Shown here: one piece after another, positions 17,640 through 29,626 of the stretch
Layout of the letters: each line of letters begins with the position of its first letter
Position numbering within the stretch: the stretch's first letter is position 1
Origin: Cryptomeria japonica
Lineage: Eukaryota; Streptophyta; Pinopsida; Cupressales; Cupressaceae
Reading direction: 5' to 3'
Length of the DNA stretch: 32,500 bases
NCBI RefSeq assembly: GCF_030272615.1
Contig: NW_026729311.1
Coordinates: forward strand, 2,501-35,000
The notes under the pieces: model-generated
Databases searched by the model: none
The model's input: the letters and a program-made list of their open reading frames with translations, nothing else
What the model was told of the DNA's origin: nothing
Program-made: the position numbers and the translations under genes

Positions 17640-19706
17640 GTGCGCACCCGGGGCAAACCGGGCTCCGACTTCGTGCACGCCGCACCTTGGAGCACACTTC
17701 GGAGCGCTCCTTGGTGCGCACCATGGTGCCCACCAGGCCGCGCAACCCAGCCAAGGTGTGCGCACCAAGGTGCACGCGAGGTGCGCACCCGGGGCAAACC
17801 GGGGTCCGACTTCGTGCACGCCGCACCTTGGAGCACACATCGGGGCGCTCCCGGGTTCGCACCGGCGTTGCGCACCGTGGTGGGCACCTCGGAGCACACC
17901 AAGGTGGGCAGCGAGGTGCGCACCTTTGATGCGATGCCTTCACTAATTTCCATAAAAGGCAAAAAAAAAACGAGATTTTAAAATTTCCGTTTTGAAAGAT
18001 AGTGAGAAAAAGGGAATGCTGGTGCCATCTTGAGCCCGCCCTGGTGCGCAGCCCAGCCAAGGTTTGCGCACCAAGGTGCCCACCCTGGCGAAGGTGCGCG
18101 CCCGGGCAATTAACCCAACTTCCAACTTCGCGCGCGCCAGGGTGGGAGCGCACCCAACAACCGGGCCTGGGAAGAGCCAATGCGAGAAACCCCACCAAAC
18201 TCTCTGACAAAAAAAGAGGGGGCGCTCCAGTAACCCCGCTTCGGAGCGCACCCTGGGCAAACCCAGCCAAGGTGCCCACCCCGGCCAAGGTGCAGGCGAG
18301 GTGCGCACCCGGGGCAAACCGGGCTCCGACAACGTGCACGCCGCACCTTGGAGCACACTTCGTAGCGCTCCCGGGTGCGCACCTCAGAGCACACCAAGGT
18401 GGGCAGCGAGGTGCGCACCTTTGATGCGCTGCCTTCACTAATTTCCAGAAAAGGCAAAAAAAAAAGGAGATTTTAAAATTTCCGTTTTGAAAGATAGTGA
18501 AAAAAACGGAACGCGCGTGCCATCTTGAGCCCGCCCTGGTGCGCAGCCCAGGTAAGGTGCCACCCTGGCAAAGGTGCGCACCCGGGCAATTAACCCTACT
18601 TCCGACTTCGTGCGCGCCAGGGTGGCAACCGGGCCTCGGAAGAGCCAATGCGAGAAACCCCACCAAACGCTCCGACAAAAAAAGAGGCGGCGCTCCAATA
18701 ACCCCGCTTCGGAGCGCAGCCGGGGCAAACCAAGCCAAGGTGCCCACCCCGACGAAGGTGCACGCGAGGTGCGCACCCGGGGCAAACCGGGCTCCGACAA
18801 CGTGCACGCAGCACCTTGGAGCACACTTCGAAGCACTCCCGGGTGCCCACCGGCGTTGCGCACCGTGGTGGGCAGCGAGGTGCGCACCTTTGATGCGCTG
18901 CCTTCACTAATTTCCAGAAAAAGGCAAAAAAAAATGAGATTTTAAAATTTCCGTTTTGAAAGATAGTGAAAAAAAAGGAACGCGGGTGCCATCTTGAGCC
19001 CGCCCTGGTGCGCAGCCCAGGCAAGGCATGCGCACCAAGGTGCCCACCCGAGGTGCACACCCGGGGCAAACCGGGCTCCGACTTCGTGCAGGCCGCACCT
19101 TGGAGCACACTTCGGAGCGCTCCTTGGTGCGCACCATGGTGCCCACCAGGGCGCACCCGGGGCAAACCGGGCTCCGACTTCGTGCACGCCGCACCTTGGA
19201 GCACACATCGGAGCGCTCCCAGGTTCGCACCAGCGTTGCGCACCTTTGATGCGCTGCCTTCACTAATTTCCAGAAAAGGCAAAAAAAAACGATATTTTAA
19301 AATTTCCGTTCTGAAAGATAGTGAAAAAAACGGAACGCGGGTGCCATCTTGAGCCCTTCCTGGTGCGCAGCCCAGGCAAGTTGTGCGCACCAAGGTGCCC
19401 ACCCTGGCGGAGGTGCGCGCCCGGGGCAAACCGGGCTCCGACTTCGTGCACTGCATGGTGCCCACCAAGGCGCGCAACCCAGCCAAGGTGCCCACCGCAG
19501 CGAAGGTGCACGCGAGGTGCGCACCCGAGGTGCACACCCGGGGCAAACCGGGCTCCGACTTCGTGCACGCCGCACCTTGGAGCACACTTCAGAGCGCTCC
19601 TTGGTACGCACCAGGGCGCGCAACCCAGCCAAGGTGCTCACCCCGGCGAAGGTGCACGCGAGGTGCGCACCCGGGGCAAACCGGGCTCGAACTTCGTGCA
19701 CGCCGC
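17640..19706. repeat. Nested tandem duplication, block B (copy 1)
   Basis: Second copy of block A, shortened by the 279-bp deletion. The deletion joins GCCCACCAGGGCGC directly to ACCCGGGGCAAACCGGG at about 19150; the shared CGCACCC-type words suggest recombination between short repeats. The same deletion is present in macrosatellite copy 2 (about 27073), so it predates amplification of the 7.9-kb unit. Confidence 0.88.
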
Positions 19707-20401
19707 ACCTTGGAGCACACATCGGAGCGCTCCCGGGTTCGCACCAGCATTGCGCACCTTTGATGCGCTGCCTTCACTAATTTCCAGAAAAGGCAAAAAA
19801 AAGAAAAAAATGAGATTTTAAAATTTCCGTTTTGAAAGATAGTGAAAAAAACGGAACGCGGGTGCCATCTTGAGCCCGCCCTGGTGTGCAGCCCAGGCAA
19901 GTTGTGCGCACCAAGGCACCCACCCTGGCCAAGGTGGGTCACGGGGTGGGTCCTAGGGTGGGTAACGGGGTGGGTACTAAGGTGCGTGCCAAGGTGGGTC
20001 ATAGGGTGGGTGCCAAGGTGGGCACCAGGGTGGGTGTGCACCAACCCTAGCCAGGGTAGGTCACGGGGTGGTTGTCGGGGTGGGCGTCAAGGAGCCAAGG
20101 TGGGTGGCAAGTAGCCAAGTTGCGTGCCAAGGTGGGTGTCGGGGTGGGTGCCAAGGATCCAAGGTGGGTGCCAAGGAACCAAGGTGGGTGTCTGGGTGGG
20201 TGCCGAGGTGGGAGCCAGGGTGGGTCCCAAGGTGAGTGCAAAGGTGGGTGCCAGGGTCAAGGTGAGTGCCAATGTGGGTTCCAAGGTGCCAGGGTCAGGG
20301 TGAGTGCCAATGTGGGTTCAAAGGTGCTAAGTTGGGTGCGAGGTTGGGTGCGAGGGTGGGTGGGTGCCAAGGTGTGCTAGGTGGAAGCCCGGGTGGGTCG
20401 G

Positions 20402-20773
20402 CATCCCATGGGTGTCGAGTTGGGTGCCTGATGGGTGCTTCTTGTCAAGTTTTAGTCGTCGGGACTCATTTCGAGCCTTAGAGGTCGTTTCTTGTCCGGT
20501 TGCCCTGTCTTCGACCTGGGAACCCAATTTTGGTCCTCGGGTCCCATTTTTTTTTGTCTCGCATCCCACTTTTGGCCTGTGGCCTTTTCGGGGTCGATTC
20601 TCGTTTTGGGCATCAGAGCATGTTTCTTCTCCTAAAACCCAATATTTGTTTATTAAGTCTCGGAACACATTTTTGTTCTCGTGGACCCATCATGGGTCTT
20701 GGAACGCATTTGTGGTCCTTGGGTCCCATTTTGCATCCCGAAACTTGTGTTTTGGTGCTTGATCCCTATTTTG
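20402..20773 (+). repeat. T-rich degenerate repeat block, copy 2
   Basis: Near-identical counterpart of 12479-12850 in macrosatellite copy 2. Confidence 0.75.
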
Positions 20774-21170
20774 GGTGCCCACCTTGCACCAAGTGCGCAC
20801 CCGGGGCAAACCGAGCGCCTTGGTGCACCGGGGCAAGATCGAGCGTGCACCCGAGGCGCCCCGAACATGCACCAAGGTGCACTCGGCCCACATGTGAGCG
20901 CAGGTCGTTGCGCCCGAGGTGGTGTGTGGGCACCGCGTTGCAGACGGGACACTGCACGCACACGACGCCCCCTCCAGGTGCACGCACGTAGGCCGGGCCG
21001 GGTGCACACCCGACGCCCTAGCAAGGTGCGCGCACCCGGGCAGGGCTCACACTTGGCGAACGGGGCGCACTTCGCGAGGGAGGGTGTGCACCTCGACGGG
21101 GGTGGGTGGCCGGGGTGGATTCGCACGTGGGTCGCGGTTTGCTAAGTACACACTGCGACAAGCTCATAAC

Positions 21171-21289
21171 GGGTGCGATCATACCAGCGTTAGTGCACCG
21201 GATCCCATCAGAACTCCGCAGTTAAGCGCGCTTGGGCCGGAGTAGTACTGGGATGGGTGACCTCCCGGGAAGTCCCGGTGTTGCACCCT
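21171..21289 (+). rRNA. 5S ribosomal RNA, copy 2
   Basis: Same gene exactly 7,923 bp after copy 1, with A, intermediate and C boxes intact. It differs from copy 1 by G at position 19 (21189), the more usual base in non-angiosperm plant 5S RNA as far as I recall. The T6 stop follows. Confidence 0.98.
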
Positions 21290-21294
21290 TTTTT
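21289..21294 (+). terminator. Pol III terminator of 5S copy 2
   Basis: T6 run after GCACCC. The following AGTTTTT of the other copies is AGATTTT here. Confidence 0.93.
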
Positions 21295-21703
21295 AGATTT
21301 TCGCCGGGCGTCGCAATGCTATTTGAATAAACCTTTTGCCCGTTTGCGTTCTCGTCGGGGCCGGGCCGGGCCGGGGTGCGCTGCCCGCACTACCGCGCGC
21401 GCGGGGGCGACACCGAGCGCGCACCCGAGGCGCCCCGAGCACACAGGCCACGGTGCAACCCGGGCGTTGTGCGCGCACCCCGGTGCGCCCGAGGTGCTGC
21501 GCGCGCACCCAGGTGAAATCGGTGTGCACCTCGGCCAGTGCGCGCTCGGTCGAGTCGCGCACGTTGGCCAAGGTGCACGGTGATGTTTCTTACTCTAAGG
21601 TTCCGCACCAGACGCCCGGGACAGGTGAGCGAAGCTGGGCGGGGCCGGGTGCGCGGCCGGGGCAGGTGCACGCAGCTGGAGAGAGCTTTGGAGCACACTT
21701 CGG

Positions 21704-24700
21704 AGCGCACCAATGATGCGCTCCATTCAAAAGTTTCCTGAAAAGGCAAAAAAAGTTGAGATTATAGAATTTCCCACTTGAGAGATTGTAAAAAAAAAAA
21801 ATTTAAAATGAAGGAAACGCGGGTGCCAAGGTGTGCGCAGCCCAGCCAAGGTGTGCGCACCAAGGCGCCCACCCTGGCGAAGGTGCACGCAAGGTGCGCA
21901 CCCGAGGCAAACCGGACAATTAACCCAACTTTCGACTTCGCGCGCACCTTGGAGCGCACTTCGGAGCGCTCCTTGGTGCGCACCAATCTTGGGCACCTCG
22001 GAGTGCACCATGGCGCCCACCAAGGTGCGCACCCGGGGCAAACCGAGCTCCGACTTCGTGCGCACCTTGGAGCGCATGAAAGGTGCGCACCATGGCGCCC
22101 ACCAAGGTGCGCAGCCCAGCCAAGGCGTGCGCATCAAGGTGCGCACCCTGGCGAAGGTGCGCACCCGGGGCAAACCGAGCTCCGACTTCGTGCGCACCTT
22201 GGAGCGCACAAAAGGTGCGCAACCCAGCCAAGGTGTGCGCACCCCGGTCAAACCGAGCTCCGAATCGTGCGCACCAGAGGTGCACGCCATCGTGCGCACC
22301 TTGGAGCACACTTCGGAGCCCTCCTTGGTGCGCGCCGATGTTGCGCACCTCGGAGCGCACCCGGGGAAAACAATGCAATTAACCCGACTTTCGACTTCGT
22401 GGGCACCTCGGAGCGCTCTCGGGTTCGCACCTCGGAGCACACCGAGGTGCGCACCTTTGATGCGCTGCCTTCACCAATTTCCAGAAAAGGCAAGAAAACA
22501 TTGAGAAGGTGTGCGCACCGAGGTGCCCACCCTGGCGAAGGTGCACGCGAGGTGCGCACCCGGGGCAAACCGGGCTCCGACTTCGTGCACGCCGCACCTT
22601 GGAGCACACTTCGGAGCGCTCCTTGGTGCGCACCAGGGCGCGCAACCCAGCCGAGGTGCCCACCCCGGCGAAGGTGCACGCGAGGTGCGCACCCGGGGCA
22701 AACCGGGCTCCGACTTCGTGCACGCCATGGTGCCCACCGCGGCGAAGGTGCACGCGAGGTGCGCACCCGGGGCAAACCGGGCTCCGACTTCGTGCACGCC
22801 GCACCTTGGAGCACACTTCGGAGCGCTCCTTGGTGCGCACCATGGTGCCCACCAGGGCGCGCAACCCCGCCGAAGGTGCACGCGAGGTGCGCACCCGGGG
22901 CAAACCGGGCTCCGACTTCGTGCACGCCGCACCTTGGAGCACACTTCGGAGCGCTCCTTGGTGCGCACCATGGTGCCCACCAGGGCGCGCAACCCCGCCG
23001 AAGGTGCACGCGAGGTGCGCACCCGGGGCAAACCGGGCTCCGACTTCGTGCACGCCATGGTGCGCACCGCGGCGAAGGTGCGCACCCGGGGCAAACCGGG
23101 CTCCGACTTCGTGCACGCCGCACCTTGGAGCACACTTCGGAGCGCTCCTTGGTGCGCACCAGGGCGCGCAACCCAGCCGAGGTGCCCACCCCGGCGAAGG
23201 TGCACGCGAGGTGCGTACCCGGGGCAAACCGGGCTCCGACTTCGTGCACGCCGCACCTTGGAGCACACTTCGGAGCGCTCCTTGGTGCGCACCATGGTGC
23301 CCACCAGGCCGCGCAACCCAGCCAAGGTGTGCGCACCAAGGTGCACGCGAGGTGCGCACCCGGGGCAAACCGGGGTCCGACTTCGTGCACGCCGCACCTT
23401 GGAGCACACATCGGGGCGCTCCCGGGTTCGCACCGGCGTTGCGCACCGTGGTGGGCACCTCGGAGCACACCAAGGTGGGCAGCGAGGTGCGCACCTTTGA
23501 TGCGATGCCTTCACTAATTTCCATAAAAGGCAAAAAAAAAACGAGATTTTAAAATTTCCGTTTTGAAAGATAGTGAGAAAAAGGGAATGCTGGTGCCATC
23601 TTGAGCCCGCCCTGGTGCGCAGCCCAGCCAAGGTGTGCGCACCAAGGTGCCCACCCTGGCGAAGGTGCGCGCCCGGGCAATTAACCCAACTTCCAACTTC
23701 GCGCGCGCCAGGGTGGGAGCGCACCCAACAACCGGGCCTGGGAAGAGCCAATGCGAGAAACCCCACCAAACGCTCTGACAAAAAAAGAGGGGGCGCTCCA
23801 GTAACCCCGCTTCGGAGCGCACCCTGGGCAAACCCAGCCAAGGTGCCCACCCCGGCCAAGGTGCAGGCGAGGTGCGCACCCGGGGCAAACCGGGCTCCGA
23901 CAACGTGCACGCCGCACCTTGGAGCACACTTCGTAGCGCTCCCGGGTGCGCACCTCAGAGCACACCAAGGTGGGCAGCGAGGTGCGCACCTTTGATGCGC
24001 TGCCTTCACTAATTTCCAGAAAAGGCAAAAAAAAAAGGAGATTTTAAAATTTCCGTTTTGAAAGATAGTGAAAAAAACGGAACGCGCGTGCCATCTTGAG
24101 CCCGCCCTGGTGCGCAGCCCAGGTAAGGTGCCCACCCTGGCAAAGGTGCGCACCCGGGCAATTAACCCTACTTCTGACTTCGTGCGCGCCAGGGTGGCAA
24201 CCGGGCCTCGGAAGAGCCAATGCGAGAAACCCCACCAAACGCTCCGACAAAAAAAGAGGCGGCGCTCCAATAACCCCGCTTCGGAGCGCAGCCGGGGCAA
24301 ACCCAGCCAAGGTGCCCACCCCGACGAAGGTGCACGCGAGGTGCGCACCCGGGGCAAACCGGGCTCCGACAACGTGCACGCAGCACCTTGGAGCACACTT
24401 CGAAGCACTCCCGGGTGCCCACCGGCGTTGCGCACCGTGGTGGGCAGCGAGGTGCGCACCTTTGATGCGCTGCCTTCACTAATTTCCAGAAAAAGGCAAA
24501 CAAAAATGAGATTTTAAAATTTCCGTTTTGAAAGATAGTGAAAAAAAAGGAACGCGGGTGCCATCTTGAGCCCGCCCTGGTGCGCAGCCCAGGCAAGGCA
24601 TGCGCACCAAGGTGCCCACCCGAGGTGCACACGCGGGGCAAACCGGGCTCCGACTTCGTGCAGGCCGCACCTTGGAGCACACTTCGGAGCGCTCCTTGGT

Positions 24701-27700
24701 GCGCACCATGGTGCCCACCAGGGCGCGCAACCCAGCCAAGGTCTGCACACCAAGGTGCCCACCCCGGCGAAGGTGCACGCGAGGTGCGCACCCGGGGCAA
24801 ACCGGGCTCCGACTTCGTGCACGCCATGGTGCCCACCGCGGCGAAGGTGCACGCGAGGTGCGCACCCGGGGCAAACCGGGCTCCGACTTCGTGCACGCCG
24901 CACCTTGGAGCACACTTCGGAGCGCTCCTTGGTGCGCACCATGGTGCCCACCAGGGCGCGCAACCCAACCAAGGTGTGCGCACCAAGGTGCACGCGAGGT
25001 GCGCACCCGGGGCAAACCGGGGTCCGACTTCGTGCACGCCGCACCTTGGAGCACACATCGGAGCGCTCCCAGGTTCGCACCAGCGTTGCGCACCTTTGAT
25101 GCGCTGCCTTCACTAATTTCCAGAAAAGGCAAAAAAAAACGATATTTTAAAATTTCCGTTCTGAAAGATAGTGAAAAAAACGGAACGCGGGTGCCATCTT
25201 GAGCCCTTCCTGGTGCGCAGCCCAGGCAAGTTGTGCGCACCAAGGTGCCCACCCTGGCGGAGGTGCGCGCCCGGGGCAAACCGGGCTCCGACTTCGTGCA
25301 CTGCATGGTGCCCACCAAGGCGCGCAACCCAGCCAAGGTGCCCACCGCAGCGAAGGTGCACGCGAGGTGCACACCCGGGGCAAACCGGGCTCCGACTTCG
25401 TGCACGCCGCACCTTGGAGCACACTTCAGAGCGCTCCTTGGTGCGCACCAGGGCGCGCAACCCAGCCGAGGTGCCCACCCCGGCGAAGGTGCACGCGAGG
25501 TGCGCACCCGGGGCAAACCGGGCTCCGACTTCGTGCACGCCATGGTGCCCACCGCGGCGAAGGTGCGCACCCGGGGCAAACCGGGCTCCGACTTCGTGCA
25601 CGCCGCACCTTGGAGCACACTTCGGAGCGCTCCTTGGTGCGCACCATGGTGCCCACCAGGCCGCGCAACCCAGCCAAGGTGTGCGCACCAAGGTGCACGC
25701 GAGGTGCGCACCCGGGGCAAACCGGGGTCCGACTTCGTGCACGCCGCACCTTGGAGCACACATCGGGGCGCTCCCGGGTTCGCACCGGCGTTGCGCACCG
25801 TGGTGGGCACCTCGGAGCACACCAAGGTGGGCAGCGAGGTGCGCACCTTTGATGCGATGCCTTCACTAATTTCCATAAAAGGCAAAAAAAAAACGAGATT
25901 TTAAAATTTCCGTTTTGAAAGATAGTGAGAAAAAGGGAATGCTGGTGCCATCTTGAGCCCGCCCTGGTGCGCAGCCCAGCCAAGGTTTGCGCACCAAGGT
26001 GCCCACCCTGGCGAAGGTGCGCGCCCGGGCAATTAACCCAACTTCCAACTTCGCGCGCGCCAGGGTGGGAGCGCACCCAACAACCGGGCCTGGGAAGAGC
26101 CAATGCGAGAAACCCCACCAAACTCTCTGACAAAAAAAGAGGGGGCGCTCCAGTAACCCCGCTTCGGAGCGCACCCTGGGCAAACCCAGCCAAGGTGCCC
26201 ACCCCGGCCAAGGTGCAGGCGAGGTGCGCACCCGGGGCAAACCGGGCTCCGACAACGTGCACGCCGCACCTTGGAGCACACTTCGTAGCGCTCCCGGGTG
26301 CGCACCTCAGAGCACACCAAGGTGGGCAGCGAGGTGCGCACCTTTGATGCGCTGCCTTCACTAATTTCCAGAAAAGGCAAAAAAAAAAGGAGATTTTAAA
26401 ATTTCCGTTTTGAAAGATAGTGAAAAAAACGGAACGCGCGTGCCATCTTGAGCCCGCCCTGGTGCGCAGCCCAGGTAAGGTGCCACCCTGGCAAAGGTGC
26501 GCACCCGGGCAATTAACCCTACTTCCGACTTCGTGCGCGCCAGGGTGGCAACCGGGCCTCGGAAGAGCCAATGCGAGAAACCCCACCAAACGCTCCGACA
26601 AAAAAAGAGGCGGCGCTCCAATAACCCCGCTTCGGAGCGCAGCCGGGGCAAACCAAGCCAAGGTGCCCACCCCGACGAAGGTGCACGCGAGGTGCGCACC
26701 CGGGGCAAACCGGGCTCCGACAACGTGCACGCAGCACCTTGGAGCACACTTCGAAGCACTCCCGGGTGCCCACCGGCGTTGCGCACCGTGGTGGGCAGCG
26801 AGGTGCGCACCTTTGATGCGCTGCCTTCACTAATTTCCAGAAAAAGGCAAAAAAAAATGAGATTTTAAAATTTCCGTTTTGAAAGATAGTGAAAAAAAAG
26901 GAACGCGGGTGCCATCTTGAGCCCGCCCTGGTGCGCAGCCCAGGCAAGGCATGCGCACCAAGGTGCCCACCCGAGGTGCACACCCGGGGCAAACCGGGCT
27001 CCGACTTCGTGCAGGCCGCACCTTGGAGCACACTTCGGAGCGCTCCTTGGTGCGCACCATGGTGCCCACCAGGGCGCACCCGGGGCAAACCGGGCTCCGA
27101 CTTCGTGCACGCCGCACCTTGGAGCACACATCGGAGCGCTCCCAGGTTCGCACCAGCGTTGCGCACCTTTGATGCGCTGCCTTCACTAATTTCCAGAAAA
27201 GGCAAAAAAAAACGATATTTTAAAATTTCCGTTCTGAAAGATAGTGAAAAAAACGGAACGCGGGTGCCATCTTGAGCCCTTCCTGGTGCGCAGCCCAGGC
27301 AAGTTGTGCGCACCAAGGTGCCCACCCTGGCGGAGGTGCGCGCCCGGGGCAAACCGGGCTCCGACTTCGTGCACTGCATGGTGCCCACCAAGGCGCGCAA
27401 CCCAGCCAAGGTGCCCACCGCAGCGAAGGTGCACGCGAGGTGCGCACCCGAGGTGCACACCCGGGGCAAACCGGGCTCCGACTTCGTGCACGCCGCACCT
27501 TGGAGCACACTTCAGAGCGCTCCTTGGTACGCACCAGGGCGCGCAACCCAGCCAAGGTGCTCACCCCGGCGAAGGTGCACGCGAGGTGCGCACCCGGGGC
27601 AAACCGGGCTCGAACTTCGTGCACGCCGCACCTTGGAGCACACATCGGAGCGCTCCCGGGTTCGCACCAGCATTGCGCACCTTTGATGCGCTGCCTTCAC

Positions 27701-27839
27701 TAATTTCCAGAAAAGGCAAAAAAAAGAAAAAAATGAGATTTTAAAATTTCCGTTTTGAAAGATAGTGAAAAAAACGGAACGCGGGTGCCATCTTGAGCCC
27801 GCCCTGGTGTGCAGCCCAGGCAAGTTGTGCGCACCAAGG
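21704..27839. repeat. GTGCGCACC-rich domain, copy 2
   Basis: Counterpart of 13781-19916 shifted by 7,923 bp, with the same eleven AT-rich modules and the same internal duplication (23211-25543 and 25563-27629). No coding capacity is supported. Confidence 0.95.
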
Positions 27840-28324
27840 CACCCACCCTGGCCAAGGTGGGTCACGGGGTGGGTCCTAGGGTGGGTAACGGGGTGGGTAC
27901 TAAGGTGCGTGCCAAGGTGGGTCATAGGGTGGGTGCCAAGGTGGGCACCAGGGTGGGTGTGCACCAACCCTAGCCAGGGTAGGTCACGGGGTGGTTGTCG
28001 GGGTGGGCGTCAAGGAGCCAAGGTGGGTGGCAAGTAGCCAAGTTGCGTGCCAAGGTGGGTGTCGGGGTGGGTGCCAAGGATCCAAGGTGGGTGCCAAGGA
28101 ACCAAGGTGGGTGTCTGGGTGGGTGCCGAGGTGGGAGCCAGGGTGGGTCCCAAGGTGAGTGCAAAGGTGGGTGCCAGGGTCAAGGTGAGTGCCAATGTGG
28201 GTTCCAAGGTGCCAGGGTCAGGGTGAGTGCCAATGTGGGTTCAAAGGTGCTAAGTTGGGTGCGAGGTTGGGTGCGAGGGTGGGTGGGTGCCAAGGTGTGC
28301 TAGGTGGAAGCCCGGGTGGGTCGG

Positions 28325-28696
28325 CATCCCATGGGTGTCGAGTTGGGTGCCTGATGGGTGCTTCTTGTCAAGTTTTAGTCGTCGGGACTCATTTCGAGCC
28401 TTAGAGGTCGTTTCTTGTCCGGTTGCCCTGTCTTCGACCTGGGAACCCAATTTTGGTCCTCGGGTCCCATTTTTTTTTGTCTCGCATCCCACTTTTGGCC
28501 TGTGGCCTTTTCGGGGTCGATTCTCGTTTTGGGCATCAGAGCATGTTTCTTCTCCTAAAACCCAATATTTGTTTATTAAGTCTCGGAACACATTTTTGTT
28601 CTCGTGGACCCATCATGGGTCTTGGAACGCATTTGTGGTCCTTGGGTCCCATTTTGCATCCCGAAACTTGTGTTTTGGTGCTTGATCCCTATTTTG
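28325..28696 (+). repeat. T-rich degenerate repeat block, copy 3
   Basis: Near-identical counterpart of 12479-12850 in macrosatellite copy 3. Confidence 0.75.
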
Positions 28697-29093
28697 GGTG
28701 CCCACCTTGCACCAAGTGCGCACCCGGGGCAAACCGAGCGCCTTGGTGCACCGGGGCAAGATCGAGCGTGCACCCGAGGCGCCCCGAACATGCACCAAGG
28801 TGCACTCGGCCCACATGTGAGCGCAGGTCGTTGCGCCCGAGGTGGTGTGTGGGCACCGCGTTGCAGACGGGACACTGCACGCACACGACGCCCCCTCCAG
28901 GTGCACGCACGTAGGCCGGGCCGGGTGCACACCCGACGCCCTAGCAAGGTGCGCGCACCCGGGCAGGGCTCACACTTGGCGAACGGGGCGCACTTCGCGA
29001 GGGAGGGTGTGCACCTCGACGGGGGTGGGTGGCCGGGGTGGATTCGCACGTGGGTCGCGGTTTGCTAAGTACACACTGCGACAAGCTCATAAC

Positions 29094-29212
29094 GGGTGCG
29101 ATCATACCAGCGTTAGTGCACCGGATCCCATCAGAACTCCGCAGTTAAGCGCGCTTGGGCCGGAGTAGTACTGGGATGGGTGACCTCCCGGGAAGTCCCG
29201 GTGTTGCACCCT
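29094..29212 (+). rRNA. 5S ribosomal RNA, copy 3
   Basis: Identical to copy 2 over the gene and 7,923 bp from it. All internal promoter elements and the closing terminal helix are present. Confidence 0.98.
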
Positions 29213-29217
29213 TTTTT
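29212..29217 (+). terminator. Pol III terminator of 5S copy 3
   Basis: T6 run directly after GCACCC, with a second T5 run two bases later. Confidence 0.93.
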
Positions 29218-29626
29218 AGTTTTTCGCCGGGCGTCGCAATGCTATTTGAATAAACCTTTTGCCCGTTTGCGTTCTCGTCGGGGCCGGGCCGGGCCGGGGT
29301 GCGCTGCCCGCACTACCGCGCGCGCGGGGGCGACACCGAGCGCGCACCCGAGGCGCCCCGAGCACACAGGCCACGGTGCAACCCGGGCGTTGTGCGCGCA
29401 CCCCGGTGCGCCCGAGGTGCTGCGCGCGCACCCAGGTGAAATCGGTGTGCACCTCGGCCAGTGCGCGCTCGGTCGAGTCGCGCACGTTGGCCAAGGTGCA
29501 CGGTGATGTTTCTTACTCTAAGGTTCCGCACCAGACGCCCGGGACAGGTGAGCGAAGCTGGGCGGGGCCGGGTGCGCGGCCGGGGCAGGTGCACGCAGCT
29601 GGAGAGAGCTTTGGAGCACACTTCGG

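Larger units (their letters stand above)
11994..19916 (+). repeat. 5S macrosatellite, copy 1 (7,923 bp)
   Basis: First complete unit. Order: G-rich minisatellite tail (11994-12478), T-rich block (12479-12850), GC-rich leader (12851-13247), 5S rRNA gene, GC-rich trailer (13372-13780), then a GTGCGCACC-rich domain with AT-rich modules (13781-19916). The unit recurs without net length change at +7,923 and +15,846. It carries private variants that copies 2 and 3 lack, such as A at 13266 in the 5S gene, T at 13587, T in CACCTTGGCGAAGG near 14227 and A in CCCCAACGAAGG near 16400. This fits its position at the array edge. Confidence 0.98.
13781..19916. repeat. GTGCGCACC-rich domain with eleven AT-rich modules, copy 1
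   Basis: About 6.1 kb is built from a few recurring words: GGTGCGCACCCGGGGCAAAC, CGGGCTCCGACTTCGTGCAC, GCACCTTGGAGCACACTTCG, GAGCGCTCCTTGGTGCGCAC and AGGGCGCGCAACCCAGCC. AT-rich modules break it at about 13787, 14533, 15573, 16068, 16538, 17172, 17925, 18420, 18889, 19245 and 19759. Inside it, 15288-17620 and 17640-19706 are a tandem duplication. Stop codons are rare, so frames up to 662 codons (minus, 14548-16536) and 579 codons (plus, 13855-15594) appear on both strands at once. Their products are overlapping Ala/Arg/Cys/His/Pro repeats and I do not regard them as genes. Confidence 0.95.
19917..27839 (+). repeat. 5S macrosatellite, copy 2 (7,923 bp)
   Basis: Complete unit in direct repeat with copy 1; only scattered substitutions were seen. 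Private variants include A at 21297 just after the 5S terminator, T in GCGCATGAAAGG near 22077 and G in CACACGCGGGGC near 24633. Sub-blocks follow copy 1 at +7,923. Confidence 0.98.
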
